From Clostridiales bacterium UBA6330 (GTDB lineage: Bacteria; Bacillota; Clostridia; Oscillospirales; CAG-272), in NCBI GenBank assembly GCA_002438075.1, contig DJSQ01000041.1:1-18108 (forward strand): 18,108 bases of DNA, written 5' to 3'. Positions within the stretch are counted from its first letter, which is position 1; each line of letters begins with the position of its first letter. A model generated the notes under the pieces. That model saw nothing but the letters and a program-made list of their open reading frames with translations, was not told the DNA's origin and made no database searches. Below are positions 1-7,740 of the stretch, piece after piece. Position numbers and translations under genes: made by a program.

Positions 1-51
1 CAATTGGTATGAAGATGGGAAGCCATCTTGTTTGTCAATGAGCAAAAGCTG

Positions 52-378
52 TCAGCGAGTTCCGGGGCGTTTGTAAATCTCGATAATGCCTTGCAGAATT
101 GCAAGTCTTTCGCCAGCCAGAATCCCACACAGCTCAACAAGCAGAGCAAGCTGTTCATCCGTCAGATAAATCATACCAAGTTGGTATCCGTCTTGGATGT
201 ATACCCCTCCATCACCGCCGTGATTGGTATAGATCGGGAATGTGCAGGACAGCGCACGGATATCTCGCATGACCGTAAAGCGGGAAACGTCAAATTCAAG
301 TGCAAGGGAATTGACGGTATTCCGTCTCCGGTGCAACAAGGCTTCAAGCATTTTCCATCTGCGGTCAAGCGGTGTCAT
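52..378 (-). CDS. Small DeoR/YafY-type helix-turn-helix regulator
   Basis: This 108-residue protein is probably a DNA-binding regulator. An N-terminal winged helix-turn-helix of the HTH_11/DeoR type covers about residues 5-55, with the recognition-helix segment 'VSRFTVMRDIRAL' at 31-43 and a wing rich in glycine (GGDGGVY, 54-60). The tail (60-108) is helical and has no sugar-phosphate or WYL effector domain. From memory, stand-alone proteins of this length and layout are common on integrative conjugative elements of gut Clostridia, so I think it is full length rather than truncated. The start is fixed by an excellent ribosome binding site (AAAGGAGG about 10 bases upstream). It lies downstream of the operon terminator and has its own -10 box. 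Its target is unknown. Confidence 0.8.
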   Translation of the reverse strand: MTPLDRRWKMLEALLHRRRNTVNSLALEFDVSRFTVMRDIRALSCTFPIYTNHGGDGGVYIQDGYQLGMIYLTDEQLALLVELCGILAGERLAILQGIIEIYKRPGTR

Positions 379-407
379 GTGTGCTGTCCTCCTTTCTCTG
401 CCTGATG

Positions 408-436
408 ATTATAGTGTAACATACCGATGTAGCAGC
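408..436 (-). promoter_or_regulatory. Candidate promoter of the small HTH gene
   Basis: On the minus strand a perfect TATAAT (+ strand 408-413) lies about 30 bases upstream of the ATG at 378. The hexamer 17 bases further upstream is GCTGCT, a poor -35. Transcription may therefore need an activator or be weak. The call rests on the -10 alone. Confidence 0.4.
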
Positions 437-470
437 TTTTGCAACATTGAAAAAAGTTTTTTGATTTTTT

Positions 471-520
471 TATAAAAAGAGCAAGCAGACCGGACCGATC
501 AGGGGTAAAGTCTGCTTGCT
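471..520 (-). terminator. Rho-independent terminator of the mannoside operon
   Basis: A perfect 11-bp stem (AGCAAGCAGAC at 480-490 with GTCTGCTTGCT at 510-520) encloses a 19-nt loop and, read on the minus strand, is followed by TTTTTAT. It sits about 40 bp beyond the SIS-gene stop codon and closes the leftward operon of mannosidase, ROK kinase and SIS isomerase. Confidence 0.85.
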
Positions 521-557
521 ATACATTCAGAAACAATATTTTAGGATTCCATCTTCC

Positions 558-1190
558 TCAGCAGTCCGTATCAAACAGTCTCCGCTCGACCTCCGCGCAA
601 ATGGCATGGGAAACAGGCAGATGATACTCCTGCACCATAAAGGTCTCGGTCGCGGGAACGCGGATGGCAATGTCGCAGATTTCTGCCAGTTTTCCGCCTG
701 CCGCGCCCGTCAAGCCGATTGCGGTGACACCAACTGCCTTTGCGGTTTTGGCAGCGAGAACAACGTTTTCGGAGTTGCCGGACGTGGAGATGCCGAGAAA
801 GACATCCCCCGCCCGCGCGCAGGCAAGGACGGTCTGCGCATAGACCAGTTTCGGCTCTACGTCGTTTGCAAATGCGCTGAGAATGGCGCTCTGTTCGGGT
901 AAGGAGATGGCGCACAGTCCCTGTTGGAACTTCGCCGTCATCTCGGCGGGAATGCCCGCGTCAAGCAGTCTCTTTTGCGCCGATTCCGACAGCGGGCGCT
1001 TAGAGAGGAAGCCTTTTTCCAACTCTCCCACAATGTGCCCGCAGTCCGCCGCGCTCCCGCCGTTGCCGCACAGGAGCAGTTTTGCCCCCGCGCGGTGCAT
1101 GGTAACGATGGCTTCCGTGGCGCGTTCAATATCCGGCAGGCAGTCCGTCAGAGCGGGATACCGCTTGCCGAGCAGTTCGATATCATTCAT
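558..1190 (-). CDS. SIS-domain sugar-phosphate isomerase, GmhA-like
   Basis: This 210-residue cytoplasmic protein has one SIS domain and resembles phosphoheptose isomerase GmhA. Visible motifs are the phosphate-binding loop GNGGSAADC (42-50) and the second loop STSGNSENVV (about 135-144). The helix HIVGELEKG carries Glu56 and the motif VQEYH carries His190. By eye these match the GmhA catalytic Glu and His. Length is close to the family norm of about 190-200. The gene starts inside the ROK kinase stop (ATGA overlap), has GGAGGG upstream, and is the last gene before the terminator. No other heptose or GDP-heptose gene is present, so in this locus it more probably isomerises the hexose phosphate made by the neighbouring kinase. 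That role is inference. Confidence 0.85.
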   Translation of the reverse strand: MNDIELLGKRYPALTDCLPDIERATEAIVTMHRAGAKLLLCGNGGSAADCGHIVGELEKGFLSKRPLSESAQKRLLDAGIPAEMTAKFQQGLCAISLPEQSAILSAFANDVEPKLVYAQTVLACARAGDVFLGISTSGNSENVVLAAKTAKAVGVTAIGLTGAAGGKLAEICDIAIRVPATETFMVQEYHLPVSHAICAEVERRLFDTDC

Positions 1191-2125
1191 TTGTTTTCCC
1201 TCCGTGCTTCTTCCGCGACCGCAATCGCGGCATAGTCTCCGATGGCGTTCCCCAACTGCGCGGTGCGGATAGAACAGACCGCCGCAGACATGGGGAGCGC
1301 TTCTTCTCGGATGATGCGTTCCGCTTCCTCCCGCAACAGATTCTCCGAGCGGGTGAAGATACTGCCGATGACAATGGCTTCCGGATTGAACAGGTCAATC
1401 AGGATTGCAAGACCCCGACCGAGCTGTTCGCCGCAATAACGGTAGACCTCTGTCGCATCCGCATCGCCCGCATCCGCAGCATCTGCAATCGATTTTGCGG
1501 TGACGGTCGGCAGTTCGGTTTCCGTCTTACAATAGAGCGGATGCCGCCCCTCCTTCAGGGCTTGGATGGCGCGCATTTGCCCCAACTGCTTCACCCCGCC
1601 GCCACTGCAAAAGCCCTCAAACGAACCTTTCTTGCCGTAGCCGACAGGACCGTCCGCCGCCATGCGGAGGTGTCCGACCTCGCCCGCGTTGCCGTTTGTG
1701 CCGCCGTAGAGCCGACCGTCCAGAATCAGCCCCGCGCCCATACCCGTGCCGAAGGTGAGGAAAATCATGTTTTTCGTTCCTCTCCCCGCGCCGTACCGCC
1801 ACTCTGCCAGTGCGCAAGCATTCGCATCGTTGCGTAGAGCAACCGGAACGCCAAAGCGTTTCCGCAACCGCTCGCAGATTGGTACTTCATCCCACCCCGA
1901 CAGGTTCGGCGGGGAAAGAATAACGCCGCGATTCTCATCCAATGGTCCACCGCAGCTGATGCCGATGGCATCGAACGGGGCGAAGGATGCGACCAGTTCT
2001 TCAATTTTTGCAAGGCTTTGCGCGCACGGCAGGGTGGCGAAGACAACGCGGTTCAGAATTTTTCCCGCGTCGTCTGCCTGCACCACGGCGCACTTTGTGC
2101 CGCCGATATCGATTCCAATCAGCAT
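1187..2125 (-). CDS. ROK-family sugar kinase
   Basis: This 312-residue protein is a ROK-family (repressor, ORF, kinase) sugar kinase that would phosphorylate a hexose in the cytoplasm using ATP. The ATP phosphate loop is DIGGTK (6-11). The sugar-binding segment LRNDANA has the catalytic Asp100, the second phosphate motif TFGTGMGAG is near 124-132, and EVGH (149-152) precedes the usual zinc site. There is no N-terminal HTH, so it is a kinase and not a repressor. The normal zinc motif (CxCGxxGCxE) is present only as a skeleton: the three Cys are replaced by Val161, Tyr163 and Ser168. The start lies one base after the mannosidase stop, and its own stop overlaps the SIS start, so the three genes are probably translationally coupled. 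The substrate is not readable from sequence; mannose is likely from context. Confidence 0.9.
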   Translation of the reverse strand: MLIGIDIGGTKCAVVQADDAGKILNRVVFATLPCAQSLAKIEELVASFAPFDAIGISCGGPLDENRGVILSPPNLSGWDEVPICERLRKRFGVPVALRNDANACALAEWRYGAGRGTKNMIFLTFGTGMGAGLILDGRLYGGTNGNAGEVGHLRMAADGPVGYGKKGSFEGFCSGGGVKQLGQMRAIQALKEGRHPLYCKTETELPTVTAKSIADAADAGDADATEVYRYCGEQLGRGLAILIDLFNPEAIVIGSIFTRSENLLREEAERIIREEALPMSAAVCSIRTAQLGNAIGDYAAIAVAEEARRENK

Positions 2126-2126
2126 T

Positions 2127-4595
2127 TCAAACCCCGTATCCGGCCTTCAGCGTGTAGACCGTCAGTTCCGGTTCAACGTTACCGTTCGGGTCGTTCGGCG
2201 TGAATTCCACCGTCCGTTCCTCTCCCGCCAGCATGGAGAACCAGTTATCCGCATAGCGGCAGTCTCCGTTAAGCGATACCACATGGGCATAGGATTTCGC
2301 CTGCAGGGTCACGCTGTGCGCGGTCTTTTTCGTAATCTCCACAATTCCTTCTGCCGGAACAATCTCCAGTTTCCCGTTCTTCCAAAAACATCTGTCTCTG
2401 CCGCCTACATAGCTGATGTCACATACCACAAGCTGTCCATCCCGAATCGGGAGTGCAAGAGGACGTGCGCTGACGCTGTATGCATCCACTCTGCCGCTGA
2501 AGCTGTAGGTTGCTTCTACGGGGAATCCGTCGGTCAGGCGCATAACGGTTACCTGCACCGCAAAATTTTCCGCCCCGCCGGTGATATTGCTGATATGCAG
2601 CCGATAGACTCCGTCCTGCGGAAGCACCGATGCGGACAGCGGCTTGGCACCGTGCAGGAAGCTGTAGTATCCCGCTTTGGGTGCGCCATAGTAGTCCACA
2701 AGCGACCAACCGAGCGCCGCAGGCCAACAGTCATCGAACATCCAAAACACCTCGCCGTTGCAGTAGCCGAGGTCGCGGCGGCAACGCTCAAAGCAAAGAC
2801 GAATCCATTCATACTGGATATACTGATACTTGAAATGCCTGTCCTGCCCGTCACGGAACGCGCCAAGCACCTTTTCGGTCAGGTCACGGATGTCCCCGTA
2901 AAGATGCCGCGCCAAAGCGGGATTGCTCTTGGTATGATAACGGAGCATTTCCTCACTTTCATCGTAAAGGTCGGCTTCGGTCATGAACTTCAGCATCGAC
3001 CGTTTCGGAATCGCGCCAAAGGTCGGTTCCTCGGAGATAAACCGCGCCGAGAACTGCCCGATATATTCCTTATAGTCGTGAAGATCCGTTTCGTGGAAGT
3101 AATTATACATCAGCACGATGTAGTTGGAATTGTGCGCAGTCCCGCTGTTGATAGAGCCGTAGGTCACGCCACCGTAAGGACTGGACGGCAGAAACGCGCG
3201 GGTGTAATCGTTCGCATAGATTGCATCGGCAATTCCGCGCAGGGCGCTGTCCCGTCCGCGGTAATCCGGCAGGACATCGCTCCCCTTTTCGGCATTCTCA
3301 TTGTCCCCGTGCCACCAAGCAAGGCAGGGGTGGTTGCGCAAATAGATTGTGGCAAATTCCGATTCCCGACGGAGCGCGTCGATGAACCATTGCTCCTTTT
3401 CGGGATAGCTTCCGCACGCCATCAGGAACTCCTGCGTTACCAGAATTCCCGCGCGGTCGCAGGCATCATAGAACGCTTTCTTTTCAAACAGACCGCCGCC
3501 CCACACGCGGAGCATATTCGCGCCCATTTCCTTCGCCTGAGCGACCAGTCCCTCAATCTTCTCATCGCTTTCGGCAGACGGGAACGGGTCGCACGACACC
3601 CAGTTTCCGCCCATGCAGAACACCTTGATGCCGTTGACAATTACCGAGAAGCCGTAAAATTCGGTATTTTCACTGTTCCATTTTCCGTGTTCCGTTTCCT
3701 GAAGCGCAACCGATTTTCTCCACTCCGCGCTTCCCTCACGGTCACGCAGTTGCAGAATCCGCAGGGTACGGATACCAAAGGTCTCCTCATGCCGATTTTC
3801 TCCAACCGTCACCGCCATCCGATAAAGCGGCTGTTCGCCGTAGCCGTTCGGAAACCACAGTTTCGGCTCGGTGATGTCAAACCGCCGCACCATCAGCGGA
3901 CGGTCGGCATAGAACTGCGTTTTCGCTACTGTCGCGCCGTCCGAATCAAGGATTTCAACCGTTGTAAGCGCCCCCGGCTCGCAATCGGAGAATGAGAACT
4001 CCGCCGTCACCTCCGCGCCGTATGCGTCGATATGATCGGTATGGATGTAGACATTCTCCGAATCAATTCCGTTCCGATAATTCAGGTAGACCGGACGAAA
4101 GATTCCGCAGGTGACAAAACGGTCTACCCAGTCCCAACCGTAGGTGCATTGCAGGCGGCGGGAATGGATTCGCTCCTGTGTAAAGGAGGCGGGAAGTCGC
4201 GGCTTCCCCTCCACCGCCTTGATGGGAGAGAAAAATTTCACTTGCAGATCATTGTCCCGCTCCCGCAGAATATTGGTTACGTCAAAGCGGTGCGGGAGAA
4301 ACATATCATCGGTTTTCCCAAGGCTTTTGCCGTTGAGAATCACCTCCGCGTAAGTGTCCAGTCCCTCAAATACCAGTTCGACCCGACCGCCGATTTTTGC
4401 GTCAAATTTGCAACGGTATACCCAATCCTCATTTTCAATCCATTGGCATTTCGCGCTGTTGTCCCGCCAAAACGGGGCTTCCAACAACCCGTTTGCAAGC
4501 AGGTCGGTGTGAACACAGCCCGGAACGGTTGCGGGCAGATTTTCATATTTTTCACCGGAAACGGTCCACGGTGCCGTCAAATAAACTTTACTCAT
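2127..4595 (-). CDS. Glycoside hydrolase family 2 beta-mannosidase
   Basis: This retaining exo-beta-mannosidase removes terminal beta-linked mannose from oligosaccharides. It lacks a signal peptide and so acts in the cytoplasm. From the chosen ATG it is 822 residues, normal for the family. The jelly-roll sugar-binding domain spans about 1-180 and includes NEDWVYRCKFD and the family-typical GWDWVDRFVTCGIFRPV (153-169). The Ig-like domain is about 180-300 and the TIM barrel follows, with MLRVWGGG at 361-368. The acid/base Glu433 lies in WHGDNEN, equivalent to the family GNNEN, and the nucleophile is Glu522 in FISEEP, the usual SE-G strand. An upstream in-frame ATG at 4643 exists, but the ATG at 4595 has GGGGA at the right spacing and begins at the conserved N-terminus. 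The gene heads a tight operon with the ROK kinase and SIS isomerase. A MITE-like element lies directly upstream. Confidence 0.93.
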   Translation of the reverse strand: MSKVYLTAPWTVSGEKYENLPATVPGCVHTDLLANGLLEAPFWRDNSAKCQWIENEDWVYRCKFDAKIGGRVELVFEGLDTYAEVILNGKSLGKTDDMFLPHRFDVTNILRERDNDLQVKFFSPIKAVEGKPRLPASFTQERIHSRRLQCTYGWDWVDRFVTCGIFRPVYLNYRNGIDSENVYIHTDHIDAYGAEVTAEFSFSDCEPGALTTVEILDSDGATVAKTQFYADRPLMVRRFDITEPKLWFPNGYGEQPLYRMAVTVGENRHEETFGIRTLRILQLRDREGSAEWRKSVALQETEHGKWNSENTEFYGFSVIVNGIKVFCMGGNWVSCDPFPSAESDEKIEGLVAQAKEMGANMLRVWGGGLFEKKAFYDACDRAGILVTQEFLMACGSYPEKEQWFIDALRRESEFATIYLRNHPCLAWWHGDNENAEKGSDVLPDYRGRDSALRGIADAIYANDYTRAFLPSSPYGGVTYGSINSGTAHNSNYIVLMYNYFHETDLHDYKEYIGQFSARFISEEPTFGAIPKRSMLKFMTEADLYDESEEMLRYHTKSNPALARHLYGDIRDLTEKVLGAFRDGQDRHFKYQYIQYEWIRLCFERCRRDLGYCNGEVFWMFDDCWPAALGWSLVDYYGAPKAGYYSFLHGAKPLSASVLPQDGVYRLHISNITGGAENFAVQVTVMRLTDGFPVEATYSFSGRVDAYSVSARPLALPIRDGQLVVCDISYVGGRDRCFWKNGKLEIVPAEGIVEITKKTAHSVTLQAKSYAHVVSLNGDCRYADNWFSMLAGEERTVEFTPNDPNGNVEPELTVYTLKAGYGV

Positions 4596-4621
4596 GCAGC
4601 ATCCCCTTTTCAAATGGTATA

Positions 4622-4663
4622 CCGACCGGACCCGATACGGCAAAACGCATCAGCCCCGGTCGG
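4622..4663. repeat. 8-bp inverted repeat in the mannosidase leader
   Basis: CCGACCGG (4622-4629) and CCGGTCGG (4656-4663) are perfect inverted arms separated by 26 bases, just upstream of the mannosidase ribosome binding site. No T-run follows on either strand. It could be an operator or a leader hairpin. No function can be assigned from sequence alone. Confidence 0.45.
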
Positions 4664-4669
4664 CAATTC

Positions 4670-4839
4670 TTAAGGCACCACCACGCAATTCACGATTGGC
4701 GCACTCACTCGCGCCTTTTCCGCCATACTTCACAAAAATCCTTGCCTGTAGCTCTGCTACAGCCTGCGAATTTTTGTATCGTCTGACGAAAAATTCGACT
4801 TCGTAATTGCACCATCGGAATTGCGCGGTGGTGCCTTAA
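4670..4839. mobile_element. MITE-like element with 22-bp terminal inverted repeats
   Basis: This 170-bp non-coding element is bounded by near-perfect inverted repeats. The left end begins TTAAGGCACCACCACGCAAT, and the right end is its reverse complement with one mismatch over 22 bases. The inside is made of nested hairpins: GGCGC/GCGCC (4698-4715), CTGTAGC/GCTACAG (4746-4762) and CGAATTTTT/AAAAATTCG (4767-4797). AATTCT occurs at both borders (4665-4670 and 4838-4843) and overlaps the element tips, so it may be a target duplication. There is no transposase, so it would be mobilised in trans or be a folded-RNA repeat family. From memory, similar 'GGCACCACCGCGCAATT' repeats are frequent in gut Clostridia genomes. 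It separates the beta-helix gene from the mannosidase and supplies the former's stop codon. Confidence 0.8.
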
Positions 4840-6479
4840 TTCTCGATATCGTCTCCGGTGATGTTCGCACCGGCATTGTCCCGATTTTCAATCGGGTATC
4901 TGACCTCGGACGAATAGCTGTTTCCGCTGATAACAATCCCGTTTCCGCCGCGAATCAAAATCGGTGCACCGTCCGGATTCAGACTTGCATCCGTGCGCGG
5001 CGCTTCAAACCGATTGTTCGTCAACTCCAGATTATGGACTGCGGAAAGCGAAATCTGATAACGGGAATACCGATTGCGGAACACATTACCCGAAATACGG
5101 ACATTACGATGCAGACAGTAGTCCACATCACTCGTTCCCGTACCGCCGCCAAACTGAATGGATGCGCCCATTGCATAATAATTCCAGTCATCCCACATTG
5201 CCGCCGAACGGGAGTTTCCGTCAAACACGCTATTCAGAATTTCAAGGTCACTTGCAAATCCGACCTCCGGCCACTCCTGCCATTCCGGAACCACCGAAAC
5301 ACCGCAATGACGGACATTGTCAAAGAAGCAGTTGACAATCTTGCCGCCCGATGCCTTTGCTCTTACCCCGTTTGCCTGATTGGTGCGAACCGTCACGTTG
5401 TCCCACAGGAATCCTCTGCCCGAAGCGTCCAGATTTTGCACAACGACCTTAACTCCGGATGGAAGCGTCACGTTCTCTTTCAGCTTGATTGTGTACTTCT
5501 GATTTCCAACGTCCTTTGTTGCCTCCGTGACCATTGTCTGCGCAAGAAACTTGCCGTTCCAGTCAAACAGCAACACTTCATCCCCCACTCGGAAAGCGCC
5601 GGGAAGCAACTGATAGCCTCTGACATCGCAGGTGGTATAGGTCAGGGTTTTGGTTGCGGAATCAAAACCGGATGCCAAGCCGTAATACGCATTGATGTTT
5701 CCGCCATCGTCATTCATTCCCTCCAAGAGACAACTGATTGTCCGCGAACCGACCCGCGCGCTCGTGCTGTGGGTTGCATCGCAGGTTGTGTACATCGGGG
5801 AAGCGGAACGCGTTCTGCCGTAAGAATCGGTTGTTACGATATCGGCATACTGATTGTAGCGGCTGTAGTCCTTTCCGGATTCCAATACCGGCGCTGGACC
5901 GTAAACAATGGCATAGCGGTGAAAAACAGGCGCAACATCGTTATTCTTGTCAAACTGCGCAAAGCTGCCTGCAGTTGTCAGGGTAACATCCTCAACCTGA
6001 ATTCCGCTGCAAGTGTCCATATAGAGTCCCAAACCGGCTTCTCCGCGCAAAGCGATACGGTAGCCGACCCCCGTCATGCCAGGCTTGTCAGCGTGCATGG
6101 CTCCGTAAATGGTATTTGTTCCGGTCTCGGAATTGTAGGTGGAGCGACTGAAGGACGGGAAATCGCAGATTGTAGTCTTCTCTCCCAGACGGAAATAGTT
6201 GCCTGTCGGCATTCCGTTTACTACATTATTATATCCGGGATCGGGCAGGAACTCCACATTGCTGCCGCTGACCTTCACAATCGTCCCCTGAATGTGCGGA
6301 TATTTTGCAGCTCCAAAGGTAATCCCTTTCAGAACCACATCCGAGCAGCCCGTCATTCTCCAAGCGGGCTGACCTGACAGAACCGACTGTTCACTCAGCA
6401 CGCCGTAAGCATAGACCGTTCCGCCCTCTATGTTGGAAAACGACATCGGCTCGTTCACATAAGCCCCCGGGAGGAACAA
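4836..6479 (-). CDS. Beta-helix surface lipoprotein, 3' part after frameshift
   Basis: This is the C-terminal 540-odd residues of a right-handed parallel beta-helix (pectate-lyase-like fold) protein. It continues the product encoded at 6391-7737 in another frame. The first codons of this frame give FLPGAYVNEP. The joined reading would be VIVPPGAYVNEP, which needs one G removed from the G run at 6464-6468. The only start in this frame near the junction is a TTG without a ribosome binding site, so independent translation is unlikely. Helix-type rungs such as ISGNVFRNR, LELTNNRFEAP and GIVISGNSYSS occur near the C-terminus, with a non-helical insertion in the middle (around residues 210-330). 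The stop TAA lies inside the terminal repeat of the MITE-like element, so the original C-terminus may have been altered. Likely role: binding or cleaving a polysaccharide at the cell surface; the catalytic residues are not recognisable. Confidence 0.75.
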   Translation of the reverse strand: MFLPGAYVNEPMSFSNIEGGTVYAYGVLSEQSVLSGQPAWRMTGCSDVVLKGITFGAAKYPHIQGTIVKVSGSNVEFLPDPGYNNVVNGMPTGNYFRLGEKTTICDFPSFSRSTYNSETGTNTIYGAMHADKPGMTGVGYRIALRGEAGLGLYMDTCSGIQVEDVTLTTAGSFAQFDKNNDVAPVFHRYAIVYGPAPVLESGKDYSRYNQYADIVTTDSYGRTRSASPMYTTCDATHSTSARVGSRTISCLLEGMNDDGGNINAYYGLASGFDSATKTLTYTTCDVRGYQLLPGAFRVGDEVLLFDWNGKFLAQTMVTEATKDVGNQKYTIKLKENVTLPSGVKVVVQNLDASGRGFLWDNVTVRTNQANGVRAKASGGKIVNCFFDNVRHCGVSVVPEWQEWPEVGFASDLEILNSVFDGNSRSAAMWDDWNYYAMGASIQFGGGTGTSDVDYCLHRNVRISGNVFRNRYSRYQISLSAVHNLELTNNRFEAPRTDASLNPDGAPILIRGGNGIVISGNSYSSEVRYPIENRDNAGANITGDDIEN

Positions 6480-7737
6480 TCACAGTCTTGCCGCTTGTCA
6501 GACTCTCCGTCAGGTACACATTCAGCTGTCTCGAATCGGTCAACTCGCGGACAGCCGCTTTGCGCTTCATGCCCACAAACTGCTCGGTGTTGATATGCGG
6601 CTGAAGTGCCTCGTTGACCCCTGCTTCGGGACGTTCGTCAAGGTTCGTTACATTGTCCCCGTTCTTGTTTTTGTTGCCGTTATCGGTCAGGTTGCCTGCG
6701 CGATTGCCGTTGGCAATCATGTAGTTGTTGTTCTTCAGCGCAAGAGATGCAGTAACCTTGTTTTCGTTTACATAAAGGTAGGTACAACCGCTTGCGGTGA
6801 CATTTTCTGCCTCATTGAGCAGAATGACCCCGTTGGAAACATTCTCGTACAGGATGGATGTTTTTGCATCGGTGATCTTATTTTTTGCCGCAAGGATGTT
6901 GTAACCGTCTCCCTCACCCGCAGAAATTTCGGATTTCTTGAAGGAGGCTTTGATGCCGCAATCCCCACCCGTAATCGTGTTATACCAAATTACGGTATTC
7001 GGCACGGCGGTTTCGACCCCGACCTTGCAAGCCTTAAGGATGTTGTTCTCCGCAACACATCCGTCCGTGCTCTCATCGCGGATACCGACAGTCGCGCCCT
7101 CCAACGTGCAGTTGGTAACGCCGATGCTCTCTCCGCTCGCCAGCACAGCCGTGCCGTAAGAGCCGGAAACAGTGCCGCCGTCCAGCGTGTTCACCTTGCC
7201 GTCCAACGCAAAGCCTGTTTTGGCTTCTCCGGAGATATGAATTCCCGTCAGCGTACATTCTCTTGCCCCGGCGGTTTTCAGCGCGGTATCACCCGTAACA
7301 ACCAGATTGCAGTTTTGCAGGGTCAGATTCCGAACGCTTTTCAGCGTCACGGCGCTCTCCCCATCCCGCGTTGCAACCCGAATCGTTGCCCCGTGCAAAT
7401 CGTAGGTCTTTCGGTTATCGGTCGAATCAAAGATCAGATATTCTGTTCCGGTCAGGGCATAGTTGCCGTTCTCGGCAATCTCCCCGTTCCGAATCAGCTT
7501 CAGTAATTCTTCAGCAGTAATTTTCATGGCATCCCCCGCATCCGGCACATCCGGAATCGGCTCTGTTTTGGTTTCGTTTGCGCCCGTGTCGGTTGGCTCC
7601 TGCGTCCGAACCGGGCTTTCGCTCCCGGTGTCGGAATCGCTTTGCCCGCGGTCTCCGAAATTACAGGAGACCACGGGCAGAGCAAGCAGGATGGCAAGAA
7701 ACACGCCCAGCGCTCTTGCGATTCTGTTCATATGCAT
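6391..7737 (-). CDS. Beta-helix surface lipoprotein, 5' part before frameshift
   Basis: This is the N-terminal part of a secreted lipoprotein. Residues 1-25 are a lipoprotein signal peptide (positive N-region, hydrophobic core, lipobox VVSC with Cys25). A Ser/Thr/Asp/Pro-rich linker follows to about 70, then repeated beta-helix rungs (about 85-350) rich in Asn, Val and Gly such as NLTLQNCNLVV and GVTNCTLEGA. A basic/Asn-rich linker leads into a second helix domain. True reading ends near codon 424 in KTVIVPPG; the last 20-odd residues of this ORF are out-of-frame junk. The gene would encode about 965 residues if joined with the 4836-6479 part. Translation may begin at ATG 7737 or at the second ATG at 7731. 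It starts three bases after the solute-binding protein stop, so they were one operon. Anchored outside the cell, it probably handles the glycan imported by that transporter. Confidence 0.8.
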   Translation of the reverse strand: MHMNRIARALGVFLAILLALPVVSCNFGDRGQSDSDTGSESPVRTQEPTDTGANETKTEPIPDVPDAGDAMKITAEELLKLIRNGEIAENGNYALTGTEYLIFDSTDNRKTYDLHGATIRVATRDGESAVTLKSVRNLTLQNCNLVVTGDTALKTAGARECTLTGIHISGEAKTGFALDGKVNTLDGGTVSGSYGTAVLASGESIGVTNCTLEGATVGIRDESTDGCVAENNILKACKVGVETAVPNTVIWYNTITGGDCGIKASFKKSEISAGEGDGYNILAAKNKITDAKTSILYENVSNGVILLNEAENVTASGCTYLYVNENKVTASLALKNNNYMIANGNRAGNLTDNGNKNKNGDNVTNLDERPEAGVNEALQPHINTEQFVGMKRKAAVRELTDSRQLNVYLTESLTSGKTVIVPPGGLCERADVVFQHRGRNGLCLRRAE

Positions 7738-7740
7738 TGC

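Noticed and set aside
12..29. Small hairpin AAGATGG/CCATCTT at the left edge as a terminator for the HTH gene
   Set aside because: The stem is only 7 bp and no T run follows on the minus strand.
1746..3995. Very long plus-strand open frame (749 codons) opposite the mannosidase gene
   Set aside because: It is the antisense of a gene with all GH2 motifs intact, has no family pattern of its own and no ribosome binding site; GC-rich third positions explain the lack of stops.
4821..6377. 518-codon plus-strand open frame opposite the beta-helix gene
   Set aside because: It is a shadow of the beta-helix coding strand, starts inside the MITE-like element, and its Cys/His-rich composition matches no family.
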